A stretch of DNA of 64,000 bases from [Actinomadura] parvosata subsp. kistnae. Lineage in GTDB: Bacteria; Actinomycetota; Actinomycetes; Streptosporangiales; Streptosporangiaceae. The number at the start of each line of letters is the position of its first letter. Within the stretch, counting starts at the first letter, position 1. Below the pieces are notes generated by a model. It did no database searches. It was not told where the DNA came from and was given only the letters and a program-made list of their open reading frames with translations. The stretch lies in contig NZ_OOHJ01000030.1 in assembly GCF_900323885.1 (NCBI RefSeq), positions 744,001 to 808,000 on the forward strand, read 5' to 3'. The translations under genes were made by a program, and so were the position numbers. Shown in pieces: positions 49,711 through 57,620 of the stretch.

Positions 49711-50880
49711 TCAGCTGGTCTGCGGCGGCTCGCGGAAGGTCATCAGCTGCCGGGACCGGTAGATGAACGACGGCGCCGTGTTGCCGCTGACCAGAATGTC
49801 GCTGATGGGAGAGCCCTCGTGGGCGACGAGCCCGATGCCCGACCTGATCTTCCCCTGGTAGTCGGGGACGAGCGGGCCCACGGTGTTGCCGGTGATCTCC
49901 ACGGTGGTCAGCGGGTTGGCCTCGGTCTCGGACGCCCGGACGTACACGCCGCCGTTGCAGCCGGTGATCCGGTTGTTCCGGATGTGAACGGCCTCGGTGT
50001 TGAACGGCGTGATCGCGTCGTAGCTGGTGTTGTCGACCACGTTGTCCTCGATCCAGACCCGCGAGTGCCGCACGCCGGGCACGGCCGTGTGCGATCCGAC
50101 GAGGGTGCCCCAGGGGCCCTGCGATCCCGACTTGTCGCACGTGTTGCCGAGGACGCGGATGTCGGTGCACGGGGTGTTGTCCCTCGCGCCCGCCCACGTG
50201 TTCTTGGCGCCGGCCAGGTCGAGCTGGATGGCCTCGCCGTGGTAGCGCTTGTCGGCGTACTGGGGGTCGAGCACCCAGCCGTACAGGGCGCAGCCGCTCA
50301 CGGTGGCGTTCCGTACGGCGTTGAGCTCGATGGCGTGGTACCACTTGACGTTGTAGATGGTCAGGCCGACCAGCTCGACCCCCGACGTGTGCTGCATCGT
50401 GATGACGTTCGACGGCGGCGGCGTCCGGCCGTCCTGGAGGTACTGCCAGATCGGGTCCCAGGAGCCGCCGGTGATCCTGATGGTGCCCGGCGCGTCGTAC
50501 CGCCCGGTCGTCGCGCTGGGAACGTGGTTGAGCACCATCGTCTCCGAGGTGCCCGGCGAGGTGAAGGCGGCGACGAACCGGGCGTTCGTCGCGTCCAGGT
50601 GGGTGTTGCCGCCCACGATCAGCCGCCCCTTGAGCACGTGGCGATGGTTCGCCGTGGCGCGGACGATGATCCGCCCCTGGGCGTCGCGCCCGGCCGGCCC
50701 GGCGATGCCGTTGGCGGCGTTGTCGAGCGCGCGGCGCAGCGCGACGACGACGCTGTCCTCGCCCGCCGGATAGGTGTTGACGGCGCCGGCCGCGTGAGCG
50801 GCGGGCGCCATGCGCAGGACGCCGCCGCCCGCCAATGCGGCCAATCCCAGTTTGACGGCTTCCCGACGGCCTAATTCCAT
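49711..50880 (-). CDS. Tat-exported right-handed beta-helix protein (pectate-lyase-like)
   Basis: A 389-residue protein. The ATG at 50880 lies behind GGAGAC and opens a Tat signal (LGRREAVKLGLAALAGGG) that ends AAHAAG. The mature chain has parallel beta-helix turns: VELVGLTIYNVKWYHAIELN, NATVSGCALYGW, VWIEDNVVDNTSYDAI and VHIRNNRITGCNGGVYVRA. It resembles polysaccharide lyases and GH28-like folds, but no catalytic signature can be fixed by eye. It may cleave a pectin-like or acidic polymer outside the cell. Confidence 0.75.
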   Translation of the reverse strand: MELGRREAVKLGLAALAGGGVLRMAPAAHAAGAVNTYPAGEDSVVVALRRALDNAANGIAGPAGRDAQGRIIVRATANHRHVLKGRLIVGGNTHLDATNARFVAAFTSPGTSETMVLNHVPSATTGRYDAPGTIRITGGSWDPIWQYLQDGRTPPPSNVITMQHTSGVELVGLTIYNVKWYHAIELNAVRNATVSGCALYGWVLDPQYADKRYHGEAIQLDLAGAKNTWAGARDNTPCTDIRVLGNTCDKSGSQGPWGTLVGSHTAVPGVRHSRVWIEDNVVDNTSYDAITPFNTEAVHIRNNRITGCNGGVYVRASETEANPLTTVEITGNTVGPLVPDYQGKIRSGIGLVAHEGSPISDILVSGNTAPSFIYRSRQLMTFREPPQTS

Positions 50881-51047
50881 GACGGTGTCTCCGATCCCCC
50901 GCGATTCGGTACGCCGCAGAAAAGCGGCCCTGGATTGAAACACGGGCCCGTTTTCCCGGTCAAGACAGCGCAATCGGGAAATCGCGCGGGCCGAAGGCGC
51001 GGCGTCTTTCGACGGCCGCGCCTTCGCCGGAATTCACCCGCGGGTTT

Positions 51048-54000
51048 TCAGTCCAGCCAGCGCCCGACCCCGCGCACGGTGATTTCGAGCAGCTCCGCCG
51101 GATCATCCGGATCGGGATAGTAGATGATCATCGTGGTGCCGGCCGGAAGCAGCATCTTGACGGCCTGGATGCACCCCGCCACCGCCTGCCGCTGCCGGTC
51201 GGGCCCGGTGCCGGTGAGCGGCACCGCGTCGCAGACGCCGCCCGGGTTGTTCATGACGAGCCGCAGCGTGGAGTCGCGCAGGGCCACCTCCCGCGTGGCG
51301 ACGCGGTAGGCGAGCTGCGTCTCCAGGTGCCAGGCCGGAGGCGCCATGGGCAGGCCGAACTGCTGCCGGTACAGCAGGTCGAGGCGGTTCTCCAGGGCGG
51401 CGAGGTCGTCGTGCAGGCCGCTCTCGACCGTGTAGTTCGCCCATTTCGACAGGTCGTCGGCGGGGGGCAGGCTCGCGATCGGCAGGCCGTTCGCGTCGAG
51501 CACCCGCCCGGACTCGTCGACGATGTAGCCCTGGTTGTTGAGCTGCTTGATCGATTCGCTGACGTCCCTGAGCTTGCTCGCGGCGTCCGCGTACGGGCAC
51601 TGCCCGCCCTCCTGGACGCAGCCGATGGGCAACATCCGCACCAGCGAGGTCGCCAGCGAGGACTCGTAGGTCGCCACGATGATCGTGCGGTCGGACATGT
51701 GGTGGAGCAGGTACATCGGCCCCCAGATCGAGTTGTACTCGGCGAAGCGCAGCTCCTCCGGGATGAGCGACTCCACGAAGGTGCCCTTCCACTGGCTCGC
51801 GTTCTCGTTCCAGTTGGGATCCTCCGACAGGTCGAAGGCTCCGGTGATGCAGTCCGAGAAGCTGGACACCCGGCCGCTGAGGGCGCCCTTGAAAGCGGAC
51901 TTGCAATCGCTGATCATCCCGTACTGCTGGGCGGCGTTGAACAGGTCCAGCGCGGTCAGGCTGATGTACTCCTCGGCGAGACGGTGGGTCTCCGTCTCCC
52001 GGTCGGAGATCCCCGTCTTCGCGGCGGAGAACAGGGGGCTCATGACGACGGACAGGCACGCGTCCAGTGCCTTGCCGACGAACTGCCGCCGGCACTGCTC
52101 GGCGTTCGCGTGCGCGTAGCCGTCCGGGTCGTGCAGCGGCCCCTTGGGGTCGTTGAGAATGTCCTCCACGTAGGCGCTGCAGTCGTGGTATCCGGGCAGG
52201 CCGTCCTCCGGCCCCCATTTGCAGTGCCCCAGCCATTCGCCTTTCAGCGTGTTCAGGCGGCGCTGGGCCTCTTCCCGGTAGTGGTCGAACACCTCGGCGG
52301 CGATCCTGGCCGCTTCCGAGGCGCTGTTGCCGGCCCGGATCTGCGCAGCGTACGCGGTGTCGTAGGCGGCGTAGGCGCCGGCCGCGTCCTGCGCCGCCGA
52401 GACGGCGGACGCGCGGGCCCAGCGGGCTGACAGCGACGCCCTGCCGGCCGACTGCTGCGCCTGCTGGGCCGCCGCGGCGGCGGTGCGCACGGCCTGCGCG
52501 GCCCGTTCGGCAGAGGCGGCGGCGTCGCGGGCGTGGGCGACGGCCTCGGTGGCGTACGTCCGCGCCTGGTCGGCCGCTCGGCCGGCGGCGTTGGCGTACC
52601 CGATGGCCTCCTCCGCCGCGCCCCGGGCCTCCGCCGCGGCGGCCTGCGCGGTGCGGGCGAAGTCGACGGCGCGCTGCGCGATCTCCGACGTCTCGATCAT
52701 CAGGGACGTGGCGATGTAGTTGTGGGTGGCGGTCGCGTAGTCGCGCTCGGCCGCGCGGTGCCGCTCCACCTCCAGGAACTCGGCCTGCATCGCCGTCGTG
52801 CCGGCCAGCGCGATCTGGGCGCCGTTGCGCACCTCGGTGCCGTTGGAGGCGTCGCCGGCGATCGCGCCGACCTTCGAGCGGATGTCCATGGTGTAGGCGG
52901 TGTTGTGCTTGACGTCCAGGAACTCCTGGAGGGCGCCGGGGTCGTCCGAGCGCAGGGCGAGGTTCGCCGCCTCCTCGGTCTGGGCGTGGCCGGCCTCGCG
53001 GGCCTCGGCGAGGATGCGGCCGACCTGCTCGCGCTGCTCGGCGGCCAGCTCGGGATAGTCGGGGTCGTCGAGGAAGGCGACGACGTCGGCCCACGCGCCG
53101 TCGAGGGCTTGCTGCGCGGCGGCTCTCATGGCGGGGGTGCCGGTGGGCATGAGACCGGTCAGGGTCGTGCGGTCGTCCTGCTCCTCGGCGGCGGCGAGCC
53201 CGGTCTTGACGAAGGCGACGGTACGGACGTCGTCGTCCTCGCCGAGCGCCGCCATGGCCGCCGAGCTGGTCCACGTGCCGGGCACGGTCGCGAAGTAGCG
53301 GGCCACCTCGCGCGCCTTGCGGGCGGCCGTCGCGATGTCGGCCTGCGGGTTCGCGGCCTCGGCGATCAGCGCGTCGATCTCGGGCGTGTGGTAGCGGCGC
53401 ATCGGCGCCGCGAAGCCGCGGGCGTCGCCCAGGCGGGCCTCGGCGGCCTTCTGGCTGACGTGCCGGGCGAAGGACAGCTCGAGTTCGAGCTCGTGCTTGA
53501 GCCGTTCGGCGTCCGCCGCGCGTGCCGCCTTGTAGACGGTCTGCGCCGTCTCGGCGGCCTGCAAGGCGTCCTCCGCCGCGCGGTAGGCGTTGTTGGCGTG
53601 CTGCGTCGCCAGCTCGGCCGCGTTGACGGCGTTGCCCGCGTGCTCGGCCGCGCTCTTCGCGGCGCTCGCCGCCTGCTCGGCGTACGTCACCGCGCGCGTC
53701 GCGGCGTCCCGGGCCTTGCCGGCCGCGTCCTTGGCGATGTCGGCCTGGCGCACGGTCTCCTCGGTGGCGCGTTTCGCCCGCTCGGCGCTGGCTCCCGCGC
53801 GGGCCGCCGCCGCGAACGCGGCCTTGGCCTCGGCGCTGGCCTGCCCCGCGTACCGGCCGGCGGCCTCGGCGGCGCGCCCGGCGGCGGCGGTGTTCGCCCG
53901 CGCCGAGTCGGCGGCGGCGACCGCGGCGTAGGCCTGCTGCGTCACGGCGGTGATCTGGTCGATGGGCGAGAGCCAGGCGGTGATCTGCGGCCCGATCTGC

Positions 54001-55106
54001 TGCATGACCCGGTTGTGGTTCTCCGCGTCGGCGGCGGCCTTGGCGTCCAGCTCCGCCGCCGCCGCTGCCGCCCACGCCTCGTCGGACTTCGTGTGCGCCC
54101 GCGCCGCCGCGGTCGCCGCGCGTCCGGCGGCGCCGGCCGCCGCGCGGGCGGCCTGCGCGGCGGCCCGCGCGGCCTGGACGGCGATGCTGGAGGCGACCGC
54201 GGCGCGGTCGGCGGCCTCGGCCGCGCGCCGGGCCTGCCGCTTGGCCTCCGCCGACTCCTGCCCGGCCAGCGAGGCGAGGCGTTCCGCGTCCTGCGCGTCG
54301 GCCTTGGCCGCCGCGGCCTCGGCTTTCGCGCGGTCGGCCTGCGCGACCGCGGAGACCGTCTCGAACGCCGCGAGCCGGGTCGCCTCCGTGGCGCTCGCCC
54401 GCAGGTCGTTGAGGGTCTGGTTCTCGTTGTCCCTGGCCTGGGCCACGCCCCAGTCGATCTGGACGAATCTCTCCTGCATCTCCAGGCTGCCGTCCTGCAG
54501 CGCCCGGTTCGCCGCGGCCTGCACCTGCGGGCCGCCCTCCGCCATCGCGCGGTTGACGACCGCCCGCAGGTCCAGCTTGTACGGCAGCCGCCACCCCGAC
54601 TCGATGAACTGCCCCAGGGCCTCGCGCGACCCGTTGCGCAGCACCGCGTTGGCGGCGGCCTTGACCTCGGGCCCGCCGGCCGCCTTCATCCGGTTCACGC
54701 CGGCGCGCAGGTCGATCTCCCGCGCGCTCTGCCAGCCGCCGTCGAGAAACTTTGACACGGCGCCGGAGTCGTCGGAGCGCAGCGCCGCGTTGGCGGCGGC
54801 GGCCACCTCGGCCTCGCCGTGCGCCTTGATGCGGCCGACCTGCTCGCGGTCGTCCTGCGCCGTGAGGCGGGGCAGCTCGGCCAGCATGGCGCAGATCGCC
54901 GCCTTGTCCCCGAGCAGGGCCTGCTCGGCGGCCGGGCGCACGTTCACGCCGCCCGTGACCCACGCCTCCAACACCACCTGGCGCTCGCACACCGGCGCGG
55001 CCGGCGGGTCCGCCGCCGCGGCCTCGGTGATCGGGCTGCCCACGAGAAGCAACGCGAGCACGCTGCCCACGACTCCCGTGCCACGTAACGCTCGATTCGT
55101 CTTCAC
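51048..55106 (-). CDS. Giant secreted ALF-repeat protein, probable polymorphic toxin with DddA-like deaminase tip
   Basis: About 1352 residues from the GTG at 55106; a longer frame starts at 55133. A signal peptide (SVLALLLVGSPITEAAA) leads into ALF repeats (VGRIKAHGEAEVAAAANAAL and relatives), a very alanine-rich coiled-coil of several hundred residues, and a second ALF block (about 700-800). The last 110 residues carry WHLETQLAYRV, LRLVMNNPGGVCD, then GC and KMLLPAGTTMIIYYPDP, the layout of SCP1.201/DddA-like deaminases (HxE, C...C, LPxGTxL). The two Cys are unusually far apart. No immunity gene is obvious downstream. The toxin role is inferred. Confidence 0.7.
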   Translation of the reverse strand: MKTNRALRGTGVVGSVLALLLVGSPITEAAAADPPAAPVCERQVVLEAWVTGGVNVRPAAEQALLGDKAAICAMLAELPRLTAQDDREQVGRIKAHGEAEVAAAANAALRSDDSGAVSKFLDGGWQSAREIDLRAGVNRMKAAGGPEVKAAANAVLRNGSREALGQFIESGWRLPYKLDLRAVVNRAMAEGGPQVQAAANRALQDGSLEMQERFVQIDWGVAQARDNENQTLNDLRASATEATRLAAFETVSAVAQADRAKAEAAAAKADAQDAERLASLAGQESAEAKRQARRAAEAADRAAVASSIAVQAARAAAQAARAAAGAAGRAATAAARAHTKSDEAWAAAAAAELDAKAAADAENHNRVMQQIGPQITAWLSPIDQITAVTQQAYAAVAAADSARANTAAAGRAAEAAGRYAGQASAEAKAAFAAAARAGASAERAKRATEETVRQADIAKDAAGKARDAATRAVTYAEQAASAAKSAAEHAGNAVNAAELATQHANNAYRAAEDALQAAETAQTVYKAARAADAERLKHELELELSFARHVSQKAAEARLGDARGFAAPMRRYHTPEIDALIAEAANPQADIATAARKAREVARYFATVPGTWTSSAAMAALGEDDDVRTVAFVKTGLAAAEEQDDRTTLTGLMPTGTPAMRAAAQQALDGAWADVVAFLDDPDYPELAAEQREQVGRILAEAREAGHAQTEEAANLALRSDDPGALQEFLDVKHNTAYTMDIRSKVGAIAGDASNGTEVRNGAQIALAGTTAMQAEFLEVERHRAAERDYATATHNYIATSLMIETSEIAQRAVDFARTAQAAAAEARGAAEEAIGYANAAGRAADQARTYATEAVAHARDAAASAERAAQAVRTAAAAAQQAQQSAGRASLSARWARASAVSAAQDAAGAYAAYDTAYAAQIRAGNSASEAARIAAEVFDHYREEAQRRLNTLKGEWLGHCKWGPEDGLPGYHDCSAYVEDILNDPKGPLHDPDGYAHANAEQCRRQFVGKALDACLSVVMSPLFSAAKTGISDRETETHRLAEEYISLTALDLFNAAQQYGMISDCKSAFKGALSGRVSSFSDCITGAFDLSEDPNWNENASQWKGTFVESLIPEELRFAEYNSIWGPMYLLHHMSDRTIIVATYESSLATSLVRMLPIGCVQEGGQCPYADAASKLRDVSESIKQLNNQGYIVDESGRVLDANGLPIASLPPADDLSKWANYTVESGLHDDLAALENRLDLLYRQQFGLPMAPPAWHLETQLAYRVATREVALRDSTLRLVMNNPGGVCDAVPLTGTGPDRQRQAVAGCIQAVKMLLPAGTTMIIYYPDPDDPAELLEITVRGVGRWLD

Positions 55107-55144
55107 GTCCACCGCTTCCGTCCACACGATCAAGGAATGGGGGA

Positions 55145-55174
55145 ACGGCCGGCCCCCGGACGGTGGCCGGCCGT
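55145..55174. terminator. Hairpin after the pseudo-trypsin gene
   Basis: ACGGCCGGC-N12-GCCGGCCGT, 9-bp perfect arms, seven bases after the pseudo-trypsin stop (leftward) and before the ALF-repeat gene. It may reduce read-through between the two. Confidence 0.55.
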
Positions 55175-55181
55175 CACGTTG

Positions 55182-57542
55182 TCAGGCGACGACCCGCAGC
55201 TCCAGCAGGGTCTCGCGGCAGTTGTCGGGATAGTCCGGGTGTCCCTCGTCGCAGGTGGTGTCCGTACGCCCGAACTGCTCGCTCTCGTCCCGCTCGACGC
55301 GCTTGGTCCGCTCCGCGCCGGAGGACACGTTCACGACCGTCGCGTCCACGTCATGGCCGGCCCCTGGCGAGCGGCTGTCCCCCTGCACCTCGTAGACGTT
55401 CGGGATGCGCAGCTTCACCCAGCCGCCGGCGCCGAGCACCTTGAAGCAGACCGCCGTCACGCCGAGATGCGGCTCGCCGATCTCGGTCTGGCCGTTCAGC
55501 AGCCCGGGGAACACCTTGATCACGCCGACCCCGTTCTCGGGGGACACGGTGCACGAGACCCAGATGAGCCCGCCGTTGCCGGAGATCAGCTCGAAGTTGC
55601 GCGCCTCGGCCTCGTCCGTGCCCCAGTCGGCCTGGCCGGAGGTGCCCGCGTAGGCGTGCGGGAAGTTCAGGGGGTAGGCGTACCGCTCCACGATGGAGTC
55701 CTGGCCGATGACCGGCGTCACCGTGACCGGCACCACCCGTACCGGCGGGAGAGCCCGTCCGGCGAAGTAGGTGATCCCGTCGCCCGGCCGGTAGAGGAAC
55801 AGGTGGCTCTGCCCGCCCGTGCCGCGGTAGTCGAAGGCGATCATGCGGTCCTTCGCCATCTCCAGGTCGTAGCCGCCGATGCCGGCCGAGCTGTGGAACA
55901 CCGCCGTGAACGCGTTGCCCGCGCCGTGCTTCAGGATCCAGGCCGTCTTCCCGCCGGGACGGTAGAGCAGCAGGTGGTCCAGCCGCCCCGAGTGCTCGTA
56001 GTCGTAGGCGATGATCCGGTCGGCCGTGCTCTTCAGGTCGTAGCCGCCGATGCCGGTCGAGCTGTTGAAGACGGCTCTGAACGTGGTGCCCGTGCCGTGC
56101 TCGAGGATCCAGGCCGTCTCCCCGCCCGGGCGGTAGAGCACCAGGTGGTCCAGCTTGCCCGTGCCCTCGTAGTCGAAGGCGATGATCCGGTCCCGGACGT
56201 CCTTCATGTTGTAGCCGCCGATCCCGCCGTCGACGGTGGCGAAGACCGGCGCGAACGCGGCGCCGCCGCGCTGCAGGATGTGGACCGTGCCGATCCCCGG
56301 CCGGTACAGCAGCAGATGGTCCTGCTTGCCCGATCCCGCGTAGTCGAAGGCGATGATCTGGTCCTCGTCCCGCTTCAGGTCGTAGCCGCCGATGCCGTCC
56401 GAGCTGTGGAAGACGGCCTTGAACGTGGTGCCGGTGCCGTGCTCGAGGATCCAGGCCGTCTCCCCGCCCGGGCGGTAGAGCAGCAGGTGGTCCAGCTTGC
56501 CCGTGCCCTTGTAGTCGAAGGCGATGATGCGGTCCCGCGCGTCCTTCAGGTCGTAGCCGCCGATGCCCGTGGTCGAGGAGAAGACCGAGGCGTAGGTGCC
56601 GTCGGTGTTCCGCTTGACGATGGAGACGATCTGCGTGCCCGGCCGGTAGAGCACCAGGTGGTCGAGCTTGCCCGAATGCTCGTAGTCGAAGGCCACCACC
56701 TGGTCGCGGTCGTCCTTCAGGTCGTAGCCGCCGATCCCGGTCAGGCTGGACCCGTACTGGGCGAAGGACGTGGTGGGTTCGGGGGCGGCGGTGCGGATCC
56801 AGCTCGCCAGGTCGTCCACCCGCATCGCGTCGCCGCCGCGCGTCCCGTCGGCGGCGGCGCCGAGGCAGCCGCCCTGTCCCGAGCCGGAGCTGAGCCCGAC
56901 GAGCTCCGCGCGGCTCCCGTTCGTGCGGAGCACCGGCGCGCCCGCGTCCCCCTGGCAGGCGCTTACGTCGCCGCTCGCCGCGCTCCAGCCGAACGAGCCG
57001 GCGGCCACGGTCCCGGCCACGACCGGCGCGGCGTGCAGCAGGCCGGGCGCCCACTGCTCGGCGGTCCGGCCGAAGCCGGCGACCTGCAGCGCGTCCCCCG
57101 AGACAGGGGCGGTGGAGCCGAGCGTGACAGGCGTGATGCCGACGGCCCGCAGGGTCAGCTTGACCAGGACGACGTCCCGGGTGGGGTGCGGGTGGATCCA
57201 CTCCACCGGCAGCACCCGCCCGCCCGTACCGGACAGGTCCGTCCTGCCGACCGTGACCGTCGTCGCGGTCTTCGGCGCCCCGCTCGTCAGCGGCTGCCCC
57301 GGGGAGGCGAAGCAACTGGTGGCGGTGAGCACCCACTGCGGGCTGATCAGGGCTCCGGTGCAGCCGTGGGTCTCGCCCACGTTCACCTTCGCCACGAAGC
57401 CCCAGGTGCCGTCGGTCACGGGGCCGCCGCCCCGCACCGCCTGGGCCGGCGTCGCCCCTGCCCAGAGCACCGCCGAAGAGATGACCATCAGGAGCGAGAG
57501 GGTCGTGATGGGTAAGGACCGGATGATTCGCTGGAGTTTCAC
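55182..57542 (-). CDS. Secreted trypsin-fold pseudoprotease with six FG-GAP-like repeats
   Basis: 786 residues from the GTG at 57542; signal peptide ending TPAQA. Residues about 37-260 are an S1 trypsin fold, but the catalytic His motif LTAAHC reads LTATSC (Ser76) and GDSGGP reads GDAGAP (Ala200); only the Asp (RDVVLVKL, Asp123) remains. It should be inactive. Six repeats of about 56 residues follow (GIGGYDLKD, RIIAFDYxGTGKLDHLLLYRP, AWILEHGTG), as in FG-GAP/tachylectin propellers. The C-terminal 170 residues hold several Cys and are unassigned. It may bind a surface ligand or serve as partner of the neighbouring ALF protein. Confidence 0.85.
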   Translation of the reverse strand: MKLQRIIRSLPITTLSLLMVISSAVLWAGATPAQAVRGGGPVTDGTWGFVAKVNVGETHGCTGALISPQWVLTATSCFASPGQPLTSGAPKTATTVTVGRTDLSGTGGRVLPVEWIHPHPTRDVVLVKLTLRAVGITPVTLGSTAPVSGDALQVAGFGRTAEQWAPGLLHAAPVVAGTVAAGSFGWSAASGDVSACQGDAGAPVLRTNGSRAELVGLSSGSGQGGCLGAAADGTRGGDAMRVDDLASWIRTAAPEPTTSFAQYGSSLTGIGGYDLKDDRDQVVAFDYEHSGKLDHLVLYRPGTQIVSIVKRNTDGTYASVFSSTTGIGGYDLKDARDRIIAFDYKGTGKLDHLLLYRPGGETAWILEHGTGTTFKAVFHSSDGIGGYDLKRDEDQIIAFDYAGSGKQDHLLLYRPGIGTVHILQRGGAAFAPVFATVDGGIGGYNMKDVRDRIIAFDYEGTGKLDHLVLYRPGGETAWILEHGTGTTFRAVFNSSTGIGGYDLKSTADRIIAYDYEHSGRLDHLLLYRPGGKTAWILKHGAGNAFTAVFHSSAGIGGYDLEMAKDRMIAFDYRGTGGQSHLFLYRPGDGITYFAGRALPPVRVVPVTVTPVIGQDSIVERYAYPLNFPHAYAGTSGQADWGTDEAEARNFELISGNGGLIWVSCTVSPENGVGVIKVFPGLLNGQTEIGEPHLGVTAVCFKVLGAGGWVKLRIPNVYEVQGDSRSPGAGHDVDATVVNVSSGAERTKRVERDESEQFGRTDTTCDEGHPDYPDNCRETLLELRVVA

Positions 57543-57595
57543 GGCTCGATTGTGAAGATCACGCCGTACGCGAACCAGGGCGTCACCCGGGCATA

Positions 57596-57614
57596 AGGCG
57601 GGCATTTCCCGCCT
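57596..57614. terminator. Hairpin after the GH127 gene
   Basis: AGGCGGG-N5-CCCGCCT, seven bases beyond the leftward GH127 stop. It is a plausible terminator before the pseudo-trypsin gene. Confidence 0.5.
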
Positions 57615-57620
57615 CAGCCC

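Noticed and set aside
51103..55125. 1340-codon frame parallel to the ALF-repeat gene
   Set aside because: It is a plus-one shadow of the alanine-rich gene, made of Arg/Gly runs; it lacks a signal peptide and family motifs.
55182..57542. Active trypsin-like protease
   Set aside because: The catalytic His and Ser positions read Ser and Ala, so activity is not expected.
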